A stretch of DNA of 64,000 nt from Marinococcus luteus (GTDB lineage Bacteria > Bacillota > Bacilli > Bacillales > Marinococcaceae): contig NZ_FNNC01000006.1 of NCBI RefSeq assembly GCF_900106595.1, forward strand, positions 62,001 through 126,000, given 5' to 3'. Below, piece by piece: positions 26,355 to 37,256 of this stretch. The notes under the pieces were generated by a model that saw only the letters and a list, made by a program, of their open reading frames with translations, made no database searches and was not told where the DNA came from. How positions within the stretch are numbered: position 1 is the stretch's first letter; every line of letters begins with the position of its first letter. A program made the translations under genes and the position numbers.

Positions 26355-28566
26355 GCCTTCCGCAGAGCAGATTGAACAGGAAAAAATCTACCAGGAAATG
26401 GGCGTTAAAGACGAAGAATTCGAAATGATTAAAAAAATTCTCGGACGCCTGCCAAATTATACAGAAATCGGCCTGTTTTCAGTCATGTGGTCCGAGCACT
26501 GCAGCTATAAGCATTCCAAAGCACAGCTGAAAAAGTTTCCAACAGAGGGAGAGCGCGTGCTGCAGGGACCTGGGGAAGGTGCCGGCATCATCGACATCGG
26601 TGACGAACAGGCGGTTGTATTTAAAATGGAAAGCCACAACCATCCGTCAGCGATCGAACCCTATCAGGGAGCGGCTACCGGAGTCGGCGGCATTCTCCGG
26701 GATGTGTTCTCAATGGGGGCCCGCCCGGTCGCCATTATGAATTCGCTCCGTTTCGGGGAGCTCGTCAAACCGCGGGTGAAATATTTATTTGAAGAGGTTG
26801 TCGCCGGGATTGCCGGATACGGAAACTGCATCGGCGTGCCGACGGTTGGAGGCGAAGTGCAGTTTGACCCGAGCTATGAGGGCAATCCGCTCGTCAACGC
26901 GATGTGTGTCGGGCTTATTGACCATAAGGATATTCAGAAGGGAATTGCAAGCGGCGCCGGAAACACGGTAATTTACGTCGGAGCAAGCACTGGTAAAGAC
27001 GGTATCCACGGAGCTACTTTTGCTTCGGAAGAAATCAGCGACGAATCGGAAAGTAAGCGTCCTTCCGTGCAGGTGGGTGATCCATTTATGGAAAAGCTGC
27101 TGCTCGAAGCATGCCTCGAACTCGTGAAGTGCGAATCGCTCGTCGGGATTCAGGACATGGGAGCTGCAGGGCTGACTTCTTCTTCAGCAGAAATGGCCAG
27201 CAAGGCGGGTTCAGGCATCGAAATGAACCTTGACACGGTACCGCAGCGGGAGCTCAATATGAGCCCGTATGAAATGATGCTCTCCGAATCCCAGGAGCGG
27301 ATGCTTCTAGTTGTAAAACAGGGCGAAGAAAAAGAGATTCACGATATCTGCAGCCACTGGGGGCTTCATTCGGCAGAAATCGGCCGTGTCATCGATGAAC
27401 AGCGCCTTGTGCTCTGGCACGATGGTGGGAAGGTTGCGGATGTGCCCGTGGACGCCCTGGCTGAAGATGCACCGGTGTACTATCCAGAATCGCGGGAGCC
27501 GGAGGCGTTCCGCAAACGCCAGCAGCAGAAGGCATGGAGGCCGGACGTAAGTGACGCGAAAGAAACGCTCACGGATCTTTTAAAGCAGCCGACGATCGCC
27601 AGCAAAGAATGGGTGTACGACCAGTACGATTACATGGTCCGCACCAACACAGCCGTACTACCGGGCTCTGATGCAGCGGTGCTCCGGGTGCGCGGCAAAG
27701 ACAAGGCACTCGCAATGACGACCGACTGCAATGCGCGTTATCTCGGCCTTGACCCGGAGCAGGGCGGGAAAATCGTTATCGCAGAAGCATCCCGGAACAT
27801 TATCTGCTCGGGCGGTCTGCCGCTCGGGCTGACCGACTGCCTGAACTACGGTAATCCGGAAAAACCGGAAATTTACTGGCAGTTTGAGAAATCAATTGAC
27901 GGGATGACAGAAGCGTGCAAAACCCTTGAAACACCGGTTATCGGCGGCAATGTATCCCTCTACAATGAAACGCAGAACGGCGCGATCTACCCGACGCCGG
28001 TCGTCGGCATGGTCGGACTGATTAAAGAGCTTGCCCATATTACGACCCAGGAGTTTAAGCAGCCGGGAGACGCCGTATACATTATCGGCGAAGCAGGAGA
28101 AGACTTTGGCGGCAGCGAGATTCAGGAAATGCAGACCGGCTCGATTGACGGACGGGCCCCGAACCTTGATCTTGACACCGAGTACCGGAGACAGCGCGAC
28201 GTGTTAAAGGCTATTCAGGAAGGAATGGTTCAGTCAGCGCATGACGTATCCGAAGGCGGTCTTGCCGTCGCAATTGCGGAAAGCACGTTTGGCACCGGAC
28301 TCGGAGCGGAAGCAGTGATCGCCGGGGATGTTATCGATGAATTGTTTGCTGAAACGCAGTCACGCTATGTGATTTCCGTAACACCGGAAAACCGGAAAGC
28401 TTTTGAACAGACGGTACCAGACGCAAGGTATGCCGGCAGAGTGACAGAAGAAGCAACATTGCACTTACTCAAAGAATCGGGAGAGACGATTCTTCAAGCT
28501 TCTGCCAAGGAGTTGGAGAACGCCTGGAAAGGAGCTATTCCATGCTTGGTGAAATCAAAGGCTTAA
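26338..28566 (+). CDS. purL: Phosphoribosylformylglycinamidine synthase, large subunit
   Basis: 742 residues, the small-PurL form. Converts FGAR to FGAM with ATP and ammonia. Start [19 protein letters not shown] matches Bacillus PurL. Conserved [33 protein letters not shown] and [14 protein letters not shown] are present. It works with PurS and PurQ just upstream. The end overlaps purF by 25 bases. Confidence 0.97.
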   Translation: MSLLLEPSAEQIEQEKIYQEMGVKDEEFEMIKKILGRLPNYTEIGLFSVMWSEHCSYKHSKAQLKKFPTEGERVLQGPGEGAGIIDIGDEQAVVFKMESHNHPSAIEPYQGAATGVGGILRDVFSMGARPVAIMNSLRFGELVKPRVKYLFEEVVAGIAGYGNCIGVPTVGGEVQFDPSYEGNPLVNAMCVGLIDHKDIQKGIASGAGNTVIYVGASTGKDGIHGATFASEEISDESESKRPSVQVGDPFMEKLLLEACLELVKCESLVGIQDMGAAGLTSSSAEMASKAGSGIEMNLDTVPQRELNMSPYEMMLSESQERMLLVVKQGEEKEIHDICSHWGLHSAEIGRVIDEQRLVLWHDGGKVADVPVDALAEDAPVYYPESREPEAFRKRQQQKAWRPDVSDAKETLTDLLKQPTIASKEWVYDQYDYMVRTNTAVLPGSDAAVLRVRGKDKALAMTTDCNARYLGLDPEQGGKIVIAEASRNIICSGGLPLGLTDCLNYGNPEKPEIYWQFEKSIDGMTEACKTLETPVIGGNVSLYNETQNGAIYPTPVVGMVGLIKELAHITTQEFKQPGDAVYIIGEAGEDFGGSEIQEMQTGSIDGRAPNLDLDTEYRRQRDVLKAIQEGMVQSAHDVSEGGLAVAIAESTFGTGLGAEAVIAGDVIDELFAETQSRYVISVTPENRKAFEQTVPDARYAGRVTEEATLHLLKESGETILQASAKELENAWKGAIPCLVKSKA

Positions 28567-29963
28567 ACGAAGAATGTGGTGTGTTTGCTGTCTGGAACCA
28601 TGAGGAGGCGGCACAGCTGACCTATTACGGGCTGCACAGTCTGCAGCACCGCGGGCAGGAAGGGGCAGGCATCGTCGTCAGCGACGGCGGTAAATTGTCT
28701 AGCCATAAGGGACTCGGTCTTATTACGGAAGCCTTTAAAGAAGGGGACCTCGAACAGCTGCAGGGAAGCTCAGCCGTCGGGCACGTACGCTACGCTACGG
28801 CAGGCGGCGGCGGTCTTGTAAACTGCCAGCCGCTGCTTTTTCAGTCACAGACGACAGGACTTGCGATTGCGCATAACGGAAACCTTGTGAATGCGAACCA
28901 CGTGAAAGAGGAGCTCGAGAGAAAAGGAAGCATTTTTCAATCCACCTCGGACACTGAAGTGCTTGCTCATTTAATCAAGAGAAGCGATGAAACCCGCTTT
29001 GAGGATCAGCTGAAGGATGCCCTGTCCTATATTGAAGGTGCATATGCTTTTGCGGTGATGACTGAGGACAAACTGCTTTGTGCCATGGACCCGAACGGCC
29101 TTCGTCCGCTTACGATCGGGAAAATTGGAGACACGTACGTGGTCGCTTCGGAGACGTGTGCGTTCGACGTGATCGGAGCTGAGTACGTCCGGGATATGCA
29201 GCCGGGAGAAATTGTCAGCATTGATGACTCGGGCATGCGGTCGGAGTTGTTTTCAACCTCTACGTCCCGGGCGATCTGCAGTCTGGAATACGTCTATTTT
29301 GCCCGGCCGGATTCCAATGTGGACAATATTAATGTGCATACGGCGAGAAAAAACCTGGGCAAGGAAATGGCTAAAGAAGCGCCGGTGGAAGCAGACGTAG
29401 TGACCGGGGTGCCGGACTCTTCGATTTCCGCTGCTATCGGTTTTGCCGAAGCTACCGGCACGCCGTATGAACTCGGGCTGATAAAAAACCGGTATGTCGG
29501 ACGGACGTTCATTCAGCCGTCGCAGGCGCTGCGCGAGCAGGGTGTGAAGATGAAGCTGTCTGCTGTCCGCGGAGTCGTGGAAGGTAAACGGGTGGTCATG
29601 GTGGATGATTCAATCGTCCGCGGCACGACAAGCAAACGGATTGTCCGCATGCTGAAGGAAGCGGGAGCAACCGAAGTGCACGTACGCATTACGTCACCAC
29701 CGATTACGCACCCGTGCTTTTACGGGATAGATACATCCACGAAGGCAGAATTAATAGCTTCGAATTATACCGTCGATGAAATGCGCGATCTGATGGGGGC
29801 GGATTCACTGTCGTTTATCAGTATTGAGGGCCTGCAGAACGGCATCGGCCGGGATAAGAGCGAGCCGAACTGCGGTCAGTGCCTCGCGTGCTTTACCGGC
29901 AAATACCCTACAGAAATTTATGATGATACGCTTCATCCGCACGATAAAATTATGAATGGTTAA
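28542..29963 (+). CDS. purF: Amidophosphoribosyltransferase
   Basis: 473 residues. Commits PRPP and glutamine to phosphoribosylamine, the first and allosterically controlled step. An 11-residue propeptide precedes nucleophile Cys12 (GLNEECGVF), as in the B. subtilis 4Fe-4S enzyme. The cluster cysteines appear as CFYGIDTS and NCGQCLACF. The PRPP loop is [16 protein letters not shown]. Oxygen-sensitive cluster turnover is known for this type. The start overlaps purL. Confidence 0.97.
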   Translation: MLGEIKGLNEECGVFAVWNHEEAAQLTYYGLHSLQHRGQEGAGIVVSDGGKLSSHKGLGLITEAFKEGDLEQLQGSSAVGHVRYATAGGGGLVNCQPLLFQSQTTGLAIAHNGNLVNANHVKEELERKGSIFQSTSDTEVLAHLIKRSDETRFEDQLKDALSYIEGAYAFAVMTEDKLLCAMDPNGLRPLTIGKIGDTYVVASETCAFDVIGAEYVRDMQPGEIVSIDDSGMRSELFSTSTSRAICSLEYVYFARPDSNVDNINVHTARKNLGKEMAKEAPVEADVVTGVPDSSISAAIGFAEATGTPYELGLIKNRYVGRTFIQPSQALREQGVKMKLSAVRGVVEGKRVVMVDDSIVRGTTSKRIVRMLKEAGATEVHVRITSPPITHPCFYGIDTSTKAELIASNYTVDEMRDLMGADSLSFISIEGLQNGIGRDKSEPNCGQCLACFTGKYPTEIYDDTLHPHDKIMNG

Positions 29964-29980
29964 TAAAGGAGGGTCTACGG

Positions 29981-31018
29981 ATGTCTGAAGCTTACAAGCG
30001 GGCCGGTGTAGACGTTGAAGCAGGATACCAGGCGGTAGAGCGGATGAAAAAACACATTGCCCGCACCGGGCGCCCGGAAGTGATGGGAGCTCTCGGTGGT
30101 TTTGGCGGTATGTTTGATATTTCCGGACTTCCTTATAAAGAGCCTGTGCTCATATCGGGCACTGACGGTGTCGGCACGAAATTAATGCTCGCTTTTCAAA
30201 TGAATAAGCACGATACGATCGGCCAGGATGTGGTGGCGATGTGTGTAAATGATATCGCCGTCCAGGGGGCCGATCCCCTCTATTTTCTGGATTATCTCGC
30301 GCTGGGAAAAGCAGACCCGGAAAAAATTGAGCAAATCGTAAAAGGCGTAGCAGACGGCTGTGAACAGGCAGGCTGTGCTGTCATTGGCGGAGAAACCGCC
30401 GAAATGCCGGGAATGTACAGCGAAGAAGAATACGATCTGGCCGGGTTTGCCGTTGGCGCGGCGGAAAAGGCGGATATTTTGGCTGAACCAAAAGCCGGAC
30501 CCGGGGATGTAATTATCGGGGTAGCTTCCTCAGGCGTGCACAGCAACGGGTTTTCCCTTGTGCGCAAGGTTTTGTTCGAAGAGGGGTTGTTTACGATGAA
30601 TGACACGGTTCCGCCTTTTCAGCGTCCGCTCGGGGAAGAGCTTCTCGAGCCGACAAAGATTTACGTGAATGCAGCGAAAGCAATTAAGCAGGCGGGCACA
30701 GCCAGAGGGATGGCTCATATTACCGGCGGCGGTTTTATTGAAAATGTTCCGAGAATGCTTCCAGATGGCTGCGGGGCGATGTTTGATATTCACAGCTGGC
30801 AGCAGCCGGAGATTTTTCCTTTTATTCAAAACGAGGGACATTTATCCCCGGAAGACATGTTTGGCACCTTTAATATGGGCATTGGCTTAATGACGGCTGT
30901 ACCAGCCGCGGAAAAAGAAAACATGCTTCAGGCCCTGAAGCAGGCCGGGGAAGAGGCATGGGCCATCGGGGAAGTGACTGATGGCGGCGGTGTGCAGGTG
31001 AAGGGGGCGACTTGCTGA
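29981..31018 (+). CDS. purM: Phosphoribosylformylglycinamidine cyclo-ligase (AIR synthetase)
   Basis: 345 residues. Converts FGAM to AIR with ATP. The [15 protein letters not shown] active-site loop, [30 protein letters not shown] and [14 protein letters not shown] motifs are complete. ATG after AAAGGAGG. The stop codon shares one base with the purN start (TGATG). Confidence 0.97.
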   Translation: MSEAYKRAGVDVEAGYQAVERMKKHIARTGRPEVMGALGGFGGMFDISGLPYKEPVLISGTDGVGTKLMLAFQMNKHDTIGQDVVAMCVNDIAVQGADPLYFLDYLALGKADPEKIEQIVKGVADGCEQAGCAVIGGETAEMPGMYSEEEYDLAGFAVGAAEKADILAEPKAGPGDVIIGVASSGVHSNGFSLVRKVLFEEGLFTMNDTVPPFQRPLGEELLEPTKIYVNAAKAIKQAGTARGMAHITGGGFIENVPRMLPDGCGAMFDIHSWQQPEIFPFIQNEGHLSPEDMFGTFNMGIGLMTAVPAAEKENMLQALKQAGEEAWAIGEVTDGGGVQVKGATC

Positions 31019-31626
31019 TGAAGCTCGCCTTATTTGCCTCTGGTACTGGTTCGAATGCCCGTTCATTGGTCCGTGCTGCCCGAGAGCAGAGGCTCGAAGC
31101 GGAATTTGTGCTGATTGTATGTGATAGGCCCCGCGCCCCGGTCCTTGCTTTTGCCGAAGAAGAGGGCATTCCGGTGTTCGCTTTTTCGCCGAAGGAATAT
31201 GAAAACAAGGCAGCGTTTGAAACTGAGATCGTGAAGGAATTATATGCTAAAGGGGTGGAGCGGATCGTGCTTGCAGGCTACATGCGGTTAATCGGCGATA
31301 CGCTGCTTACAGAATACGGCGGGCGTATGATTAATGTTCATCCGTCGCTGCTTCCGGCTTTCCCCGGAAAAGATGCCATCAGGCAGGCTTGGGACGCCGG
31401 AGTAAAAGTGACGGGGGTCACGGTTCATTACGTCGATGAAGGCATGGATACTGGAAGCATTATTGCGCAGGAGCCGCTGTATGTAAAAGAGACGGATTCG
31501 TTCGAAACACTCACAGCCGGTATTCAGGCTGTCGAACACCGGCTCTATCCGGAAATTGTCCAGCAGTGGATTGCCCGTCCCCTTAAAACAGTACAAACCA
31601 ATACGGAGGGAGCCAACCATTCATGA
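31018..31626 (+). CDS. purN: Phosphoribosylglycinamide formyltransferase
   Basis: 202 residues. Transfers formyl from 10-formyl-THF to GAR. Motifs: FASGTGSNARSLV, the catalytic Asn-His in INVHPSLLPAFPG, and TGVTVHYVDEGMDTGSII. An in-frame TTG at 31012 exists, but ATG 31018 overlaps the purM stop and matches the family start ([13 protein letters not shown]). It overlaps purH by 4 bases. Confidence 0.96.
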   Translation: MKLALFASGTGSNARSLVRAAREQRLEAEFVLIVCDRPRAPVLAFAEEEGIPVFAFSPKEYENKAAFETEIVKELYAKGVERIVLAGYMRLIGDTLLTEYGGRMINVHPSLLPAFPGKDAIRQAWDAGVKVTGVTVHYVDEGMDTGSIIAQEPLYVKETDSFETLTAGIQAVEHRLYPEIVQQWIARPLKTVQTNTEGANHS

Positions 31627-33155
31627 AACGAGCATTAATTAGTGTGTCAGATAAAGAGGGTATTGTCCCCCTGGCCAAAAGCCTTGAAAAGCAGGGAATT
31701 GAAATTATCTCCACGGGTGGAACGAGCCGCGTGCTCGAGGAAAGCGGTGTGCAGATCACGGGAATTTCAGACGTCACCGGCTTTCCAGAAATACTTGATG
31801 GCCGGGTGAAAACGCTGCATCCAAACATACATAGCGGACTGCTTGCCCGCCGCAGCGACGATGCTCATACAGCCCAGCTGAAGGAGCACAGCATCGAACC
31901 GATTGACCTGGTAGTGGTAAATCTGTACCCGTTCAAAAAAACGATCGAAAACCCGGACAAGTCGTTTGAGGACGCCATTGAAAATATTGATATCGGCGGC
32001 CCGACAATGCTCAGGGCGGCGGCGAAAAACTTCGAAGACGTTACAGTCGTCGTAGATCCGGATGATTATGAGCTTGTGCTTACAGAATTAAATGACGGCG
32101 GCGCGGTATCAGCAGAGACGAACAAAAAGCTTGCGGCCAAGGTGTTCCGGCACACTGCTTCTTATGACGCGTTAATTGCGGATTATTTAACCCGGGAAGC
32201 CGGGGAAAAGCATCCCGAAATGTACACCGTTACGTATGAGAAAAAGCAGGATCTGCGCTACGGCGAAAACCCGCATCAGGAGGCAGCCTTTTACCGGGAG
32301 CCAATCGGGCCGCTCAGCTCGATTGCAAATGCCTTCCAGCTGCACGGCAAGGAGCTGTCCTATAATAATATTAACGATGCCGAAGCAGCGCTCAGCATGA
32401 TCCGTGAGTTTACGCATCCGGCCTCGGTGGCCGTTAAGCACATGAATCCGTGCGGGGTCGCAATTGGGGAAACGCTCGAAGAAGCTTACGACAAAACATA
32501 TGCCGCAGACCCGGTCTCGATATTCGGCGGCATCGTTGCGTTTAACGGCGAAGTGACTGAGGCGGTCGCAGAGAAGCTGAAGGAAATCTTCCTTGAAATT
32601 GTAATCGCTCCGAGCTTTTCACAGGAAGCCCTTGATCTGTTGACGCAGAAGAAAAATATCCGTCTGCTGACAGTAACACTCGAAGGAGTGGTGGAGACCC
32701 GTTCTCAGCTGACTTCCATCCACGGTGGTCTGCTTGTGCAGGATGAAGATACCAAAGGATTTCTGGACGCAGACGTGCGGGTGGTAACAGAGCGGGAACC
32801 GACAGAGGCCGAGTGGGAAGACCTGAAGCTCGCCTGGAAGGTAGTAAAGCATGTTAAATCCAATGCGATCGTATTGACGAAAAATGTCCAGACGATAGGT
32901 ATTGGCGCTGGTCAGATGAACCGGGTCGGATCGGCCGGGATTGCTATTGATCAGGCCGGGGAGGAAGCGCTGCACAGCGCACTTGGCTCCGATGCTTTTT
33001 TCCCAATGCAGGACACAGTGGAAACAGCTGGAGAAGCGGGAATTTCAGCGATCATTCAGCCGGGTGGATCGATCCGGGACCAGGAGTCCATCGACCGGGC
33101 CAATGAATTGGGTATTACTATGGTGTTTACCGGCATGCGCCATTTCAGGCATTAA
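31623..33155 (+). CDS. purH: Bifunctional AICAR transformylase / IMP cyclohydrolase
   Basis: 510 residues, the last two steps to IMP. The N-terminal cyclohydrolase half has [15 protein letters not shown] and [18 protein letters not shown]. The C-terminal transformylase has [28 protein letters not shown] and the ending [19 protein letters not shown]. It is followed by a perfect terminator-like hairpin before purD, which is unusual for this operon. Confidence 0.97.
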   Translation: MKRALISVSDKEGIVPLAKSLEKQGIEIISTGGTSRVLEESGVQITGISDVTGFPEILDGRVKTLHPNIHSGLLARRSDDAHTAQLKEHSIEPIDLVVVNLYPFKKTIENPDKSFEDAIENIDIGGPTMLRAAAKNFEDVTVVVDPDDYELVLTELNDGGAVSAETNKKLAAKVFRHTASYDALIADYLTREAGEKHPEMYTVTYEKKQDLRYGENPHQEAAFYREPIGPLSSIANAFQLHGKELSYNNINDAEAALSMIREFTHPASVAVKHMNPCGVAIGETLEEAYDKTYAADPVSIFGGIVAFNGEVTEAVAEKLKEIFLEIVIAPSFSQEALDLLTQKKNIRLLTVTLEGVVETRSQLTSIHGGLLVQDEDTKGFLDADVRVVTEREPTEAEWEDLKLAWKVVKHVKSNAIVLTKNVQTIGIGAGQMNRVGSAGIAIDQAGEEALHSALGSDAFFPMQDTVETAGEAGISAIIQPGGSIRDQESIDRANELGITMVFTGMRHFRH

Positions 33156-33161
33156 GAGCCG

Positions 33162-33196
33162 AAAAGCCCGGGGTCCCGTATCCCGGGCTTTTCTTT
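33162..33196 (+). terminator. Terminator-like hairpin inside the pur operon, between purH and purD
   Basis: AAAAGCCCGGG (33162-33172) pairs perfectly with CCCGGGCTTTT (33182-33192) and is followed by CTTT. With 11 bp and a U-rich tail it should terminate a large share of transcripts before purD. Confidence 0.75.
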
Positions 33197-33239
33197 GAAA
33201 CAGGCATGGATATAACGGTTTTTGAACAGGAGGATGGCG

Positions 33240-34490
33240 ATGAATGTCTTAGTAGTAGGAGCAGGCGGCCGGGAGCATGCACTTGCTTATGCCTTTGCAA
33301 AAAGTGCGAGTGTGACCCGCGTGTATGCAGCGCCGGGTAATGACGGGATGGAGAATTACGCGGAATGCGTGAACATAGCGGAAACCGATCAGGAAAGCCT
33401 GGTTGCCTTTGCAAAAGAAAAGAAGGTGGAGCTGACCGTGATTGGACCGGAAGCCCCGTTGTTAGACGGGCTTTCCGACCGTTTCGAACGGGAAGGCCTG
33501 CGTGTGTTCGGTCCGAGTGAGAAAGCAGCTATGATTGAAGGAAGTAAGTCGTACGCGAAAGAAGTTATGGAACGCTATAATATCCCGACCGGGGCCTATG
33601 CTTCCTTTTCAAAATACGAAGAAGCAGTAGCTTATGTACGCAGCCAGGGAGCACCGATTGTCATAAAAGCAGACGGCCTGGCAGCCGGTAAAGGGGTCAC
33701 CGTGGCGATGACCGAAGCAGAGGCGGTGCAGGCGCTTGAAGAAGTGCTGAAGGATCACAAGTTCGGCGAAGCGGGTGCCGAAGTAGTTATTGAAGAGTTT
33801 TTAGAGGGAGAAGAGCTGTCTTTAATGGCTTTTGTACACGGCGAAACGGTCGTGCCGATGGTGGCTGCGCAGGATCATAAACGTGCATACGACAACGATG
33901 AAGGGCCCAATACCGGAGGAATGGGCGCCTACAGCCCCGTGCCTCAGTTTACTCAAAAAGACATCGATGAAGCGGTGGAAAAAGTGATCCAACCGGCCGC
34001 CTCCGGCCTGGTGCAGGAAGGTGCGCCGTTCACTGGTGTGCTTTATGCCGGGTTGATGATGACGTCTGGGGGACCGAAGGTGATTGAGTTTAATGCGAGG
34101 TTCGGCGATCCGGAAGCGCAGGTCGTGCTTCCGCGACTCGAATCGGACCTGGCAGAGCTTCTGGTAACCCTCCTCGATGGAGGAACCCCGGAGCCGGTCT
34201 GGTCGGAAGATGCTGTAGTCGGGGTAGTAGCCGCCTCTAAAGGCTATCCCGGCAGCTATGAAAAGAACCGTCCCATCCACCATGTGCCGGAAAGTCCCCT
34301 TCTTTTTTTCGCGGGAGTGGAAAAGAAAAACGGCGGATATGTAAACAGCGGCGGCCGGGTGCTGCTGCTGTCGGAAAAGGCGGCGACCCTGGGGGAAGCG
34401 AAGGCACAGGTGTACGAGAAAATGAAGGAACTCGATACGGGTAATTTGTTTTACCGCACCGATATTGGTTTTCGGGCGCTGCAACAGTGA
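33240..34490 (+). CDS. purD: Phosphoribosylamine-glycine ligase
   Basis: 416-residue ATP-grasp enzyme joining phosphoribosylamine and glycine to GAR. Start MNVLVVGAGGREHALAY; KADGLAAGKGVTVAM ATP loop; DHKRAYDNDEGPNTGGMGAYSP; EFNARFGDPEAQVVLPRL. ATG 33240 has AGGAGG 6 bases upstream; an in-frame upstream TTG (33222) has none. Last pur gene, separated from purH by 84 bases with a terminator-like hairpin, and followed by a strong terminator. Confidence 0.96.
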   Translation: MNVLVVGAGGREHALAYAFAKSASVTRVYAAPGNDGMENYAECVNIAETDQESLVAFAKEKKVELTVIGPEAPLLDGLSDRFEREGLRVFGPSEKAAMIEGSKSYAKEVMERYNIPTGAYASFSKYEEAVAYVRSQGAPIVIKADGLAAGKGVTVAMTEAEAVQALEEVLKDHKFGEAGAEVVIEEFLEGEELSLMAFVHGETVVPMVAAQDHKRAYDNDEGPNTGGMGAYSPVPQFTQKDIDEAVEKVIQPAASGLVQEGAPFTGVLYAGLMMTSGGPKVIEFNARFGDPEAQVVLPRLESDLAELLVTLLDGGTPEPVWSEDAVVGVVAASKGYPGSYEKNRPIHHVPESPLLFFAGVEKKNGGYVNSGGRVLLLSEKAATLGEAKAQVYEKMKELDTGNLFYRTDIGFRALQQ

Positions 34491-34498
34491 AAAGGAAG

Positions 34499-34531
34499 AC
34501 TGTTTCTGCTGACGGCAGAAACAGTTTTTTT
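34499..34531 (+). terminator. Intrinsic terminator of the pur operon
   Basis: ACTGTTTCTGC (34499-34509) pairs perfectly with GCAGAAACAGT (34515-34525), followed by a seven-T run. Confidence 0.92.
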
Positions 34532-34856
34532 ATGAACTTTGCAAAGCGAATATGAATTTTATGTTATATTTCTTGCCATTTTCTTTCTCCTGGGCACGGG
34601 ATTCTGTTACAATAAGCAGGATAAAAATATTAGTACAGTTTTATCGGTTTTTTAATGAAATTTCCTAATATTTTAAGTGAATTCTGACAATTGACTGAAA
34701 CTGTTTCACTATTTTTGTGAAACTATAAAAACAGTTATAAAAAAGGAAAACGTTTCAAAATTGTCACCTGAAAATATAAAAAAGCGTTTACATTTGTGAT
34801 ATGATAGGGGAAATGAAATCGAGCAACGAACTGTGTGCAGGAGGAGAGATGTTTGG
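34532..34856 (+). promoter_or_regulatory. Long AT-rich control region of yerA: inverted repeat, cre-like site, extended -10
   Basis: No gene is visible here. It holds an inverted repeat GTTTCAC...GTGAAAC (34703-34709 with 34717-34723). A cre-like site on the minus strand, TGTAAACGCTTTTT (34779-34792), agrees with TGWAANCGNTNWCA at 12 of 14. An extended -10, TGATATGAT (34797-34805), has no clear -35. Catabolite control by CcpA is an inference. Confidence 0.45.
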
Positions 34857-36599
34857 ATGGCAAATAAGCTGTATCATTGGAGCAAATCAACATTAAGAGA
34901 CCATCTTTCCGTGATGAGGGGCGAAACAGCTCCCTCCATTATTTTAAAAGATGCAACGTACTTAAATAGTGCCCGCAAAAGCTGGAGCCGCGGGCATATA
35001 TGGATATATGACGACCGTATTATGTACGCCGGACCTGAATGGCCGGAAAAAACAGACGGTTCAGAAATCGTCGACTGCAGCGAAAAGTGGGTGGTGCCAG
35101 GCTATATTGAACCGCACGCCCACCCGTTCCAGTTGTACAGCCCGCAGACACTGGCGGAATATGCGTCTGTGCGCGGGACGACCACACTTGTGAACGACAA
35201 TTTGTTTCTGTTTTTAAATATGGAGAAATACCAGGCGCTTTCCGCTATTGAAGACCTTGGGGAGCTGCCTACGTCCATGTTCTGGTGGGCCCGGTATGAC
35301 TCGCAGACAGAGCTCGAGGAAGAAGACCGGTGGTTTTCGCCGTCGAATATGAAGGACTGGCTGGAGCATCCGCTCGTCGTCCAGGGGGGAGAACTGACTT
35401 CGTGGCCTAAAGTAATGACCGGCAATGATACGATCCTGCACTGGATGCAGTACACAAAAGAGTTGAACAAGCCGATTGAAGGGCACCTGCCGGGCTCCTC
35501 GGTATCGACAATTACGCAGATGGCACTGCTCGGCGTGGACGGGGAGCATGAAGCGATGACCGCTGAAGAAGCACTGCGCCGACTGGACGCAGGCCTTGTG
35601 ACCTCGCTTCGCTACTCCTCGATCCGGCCGGACCTGCCGGATATGGTCGAAGGGCTGCTGGAGGCCGGAATCACGGACTTTCGCCGTTTTACACTGAACA
35701 CTGACGGATCCACGCCGGCCTTTTATAAAGAAGGTGTTATTGACCGGACCATTCAAATCTGTCTGGATAAGGGCGTTCCCGAAATCGATGCGTATGAAAT
35801 GGGCTCGTATAACGCGGCGGTTCACCTCGGCCTCGACAATTTAATCGGCATGATTGCGCCAGGACGGCTTGCGCACCTGAATATTTTATCGGATAAGCGC
35901 GAGCCTAAGCCTGAAGCCGTGCTTGCCAAAGGGCAGTGGGTGTATAAGGATGAAACGAACCTGTATCCGAAGAAGCCGTTCGAATGGGAAAAATACGGCG
36001 TCACTCCGCTTGACATTGATTGGAAATTAAAAGACAGTGACTTTCACTTTTCGATGCCGATGGGAATTGAACTGATGAATTCCGTTATTTTAAAGCCTTA
36101 CCATATCGGCATTGAAGCAAATAATGATGAGCTGTGGAAAACCCACGACGAGTCCTTTTTCATGGTCGTTGACCGCTACGGCAACTGGCGGGTTAATACG
36201 ATCTTAAAAGGATTTGCGACCAAGGTGGACGGATTCGCCTCATCCTTTAATAACAACGGCGATATTATGATGATCGGCAAGCATAAAGAAGATATGGAAA
36301 AAGCAGCCGAAGAACTGATTAAAAATAAAGGCGGAATTTTTCTGGTTGAGGACGGGGAAGTGGTGGAGCGTATTTCCCTGGATATTTTCGGCCTGATGTC
36401 CTCGAAGCCGATGGAAGAAGTTATTGAAGAGCATGAAAAAATGGTAGCCGCGCTTAAGAACCGGGGCTATCCGCATGAGGATCCGATTTATTCTCTCTTA
36501 TTTTTTGCAGCGACTCATCTCCCGTACATCAGGGTTACGCAAAAAGGTATATATGACGTTCATAAAAAAATGGTACTCTTTCCTGCCATTATGCGTTAA
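34857..36599 (+). CDS. yerA: Adenine deaminase-like amidohydrolase (YerA)
   Basis: 580 residues, exactly the length of B. subtilis YerA, and placed after purD as there. It has a composite amidohydrolase fold: an N-terminal beta-sandwich start, the metal motif in VVPGYIEPHAHPFQLY, and a C-terminal adenine deaminase-type domain (VVDRYGNWRVNTILKG, DGFASSFNNNGDIMMIG). It is related to AdeC, which deaminates adenine to hypoxanthine, but YerA's own substrate is not firmly known. ATG 34857 follows AGGAGG by 12 bases; the frame extends to GTG 34833 without a site. A 366-base control region precedes it. Confidence 0.88.
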   Translation: MANKLYHWSKSTLRDHLSVMRGETAPSIILKDATYLNSARKSWSRGHIWIYDDRIMYAGPEWPEKTDGSEIVDCSEKWVVPGYIEPHAHPFQLYSPQTLAEYASVRGTTTLVNDNLFLFLNMEKYQALSAIEDLGELPTSMFWWARYDSQTELEEEDRWFSPSNMKDWLEHPLVVQGGELTSWPKVMTGNDTILHWMQYTKELNKPIEGHLPGSSVSTITQMALLGVDGEHEAMTAEEALRRLDAGLVTSLRYSSIRPDLPDMVEGLLEAGITDFRRFTLNTDGSTPAFYKEGVIDRTIQICLDKGVPEIDAYEMGSYNAAVHLGLDNLIGMIAPGRLAHLNILSDKREPKPEAVLAKGQWVYKDETNLYPKKPFEWEKYGVTPLDIDWKLKDSDFHFSMPMGIELMNSVILKPYHIGIEANNDELWKTHDESFFMVVDRYGNWRVNTILKGFATKVDGFASSFNNNGDIMMIGKHKEDMEKAAEELIKNKGGIFLVEDGEVVERISLDIFGLMSSKPMEEVIEEHEKMVAALKNRGYPHEDPIYSLLFFAATHLPYIRVTQKGIYDVHKKMVLFPAIMR

Positions 36600-36711
36600 A
36601 CTGTAAAAGTAGGTACTGATATCAGCTAGTTTCAGCTTGGATGAAACTGTTTTACGCGTCGCTTTATGAATAAATACCTTCGTCTGTCACGTAGCCAAAA
36701 AGGAGTGTAGT

Positions 36712-37029
36712 GTGTTGCAGATTGACAAATTAAGGGGGAAAGAGCTCGATCAGCTCTTTCAGGCGATCCTTTCGTTAAAAAATATTGATGAGTGCTATGA
36801 ATTTTTTGACGATCTATGCACGATTAATGAAATTCAATCACTTGCCCAACGGCTTGAAGTAGCGAGAATGCTTCAGCACGGATATACGTATCACAAAATT
36901 GAATTGGAAACCGGTGCAAGCACCGCAACCATATCACGTGTGAAACGGTGCCTGAATTATGGAAACGACAGTTACCAAATGACTCTCGACCGTGTGCATA
37001 ATGAAAAACAGGAACAGGACTCACAATAG
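36712..37029 (+). CDS. yerC: YerC/YecD family TrpR-like DNA-binding protein
   Basis: 105 residues of the TrpR-related YerC family. A helical N-terminus (FDDLCTINEIQSLAQRLEVA) leads to a helix-turn-helix (YTYHKIELETGASTATISRVKRCL). Regulators of unknown target, conserved in this position before pcrB in Bacillaceae. GTG 36712 has AAGGAG 6 bases upstream; TTG 36715 is an equal alternative. A terminator follows. Confidence 0.9.
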   Translation: MLQIDKLRGKELDQLFQAILSLKNIDECYEFFDDLCTINEIQSLAQRLEVARMLQHGYTYHKIELETGASTATISRVKRCLNYGNDSYQMTLDRVHNEKQEQDSQ

Positions 37030-37051
37030 AGCGTAACAGACAGACGCGTAT

Positions 37052-37087
37052 AAAACTCCCGCCGGACTGCCGGATGGGAGTTTTTTT
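37052..37087 (+). terminator. Intrinsic terminator after yerC
   Basis: AAAACTCCC (37052-37060) with GGGAGTTTT, an inner CCGG-containing arm, and a seven-T run ending at 37087. Confidence 0.9.
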
Positions 37088-37110
37088 GCGGGGTAAACGG
37101 TATAAGTTTA

Positions 37111-37139
37111 TTTAGTAACGGCGGTGGATTTGGTATAAT
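37111..37139 (+). promoter_or_regulatory. Promoter of the pcrB-pcrA-ligA unit
   Basis: TTTAGT (37111-37116), a 17-base spacer and TATAAT (37134-37139) with an upstream TG (extended -10). It leaves a leader of about 110 bases before pcrB. Confidence 0.6.
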
Positions 37140-37256
37140 GAAAGACTGAAGAAAGAAAAGCGGAAAGGCCCGGGATGTTTGGCCGTTTCAGGTATCAGAA
37201 GCTTCAAAGGAGAACGTGTCTGAGCTTATCTATTTGCATAAAGGGAGTACGTCAGA

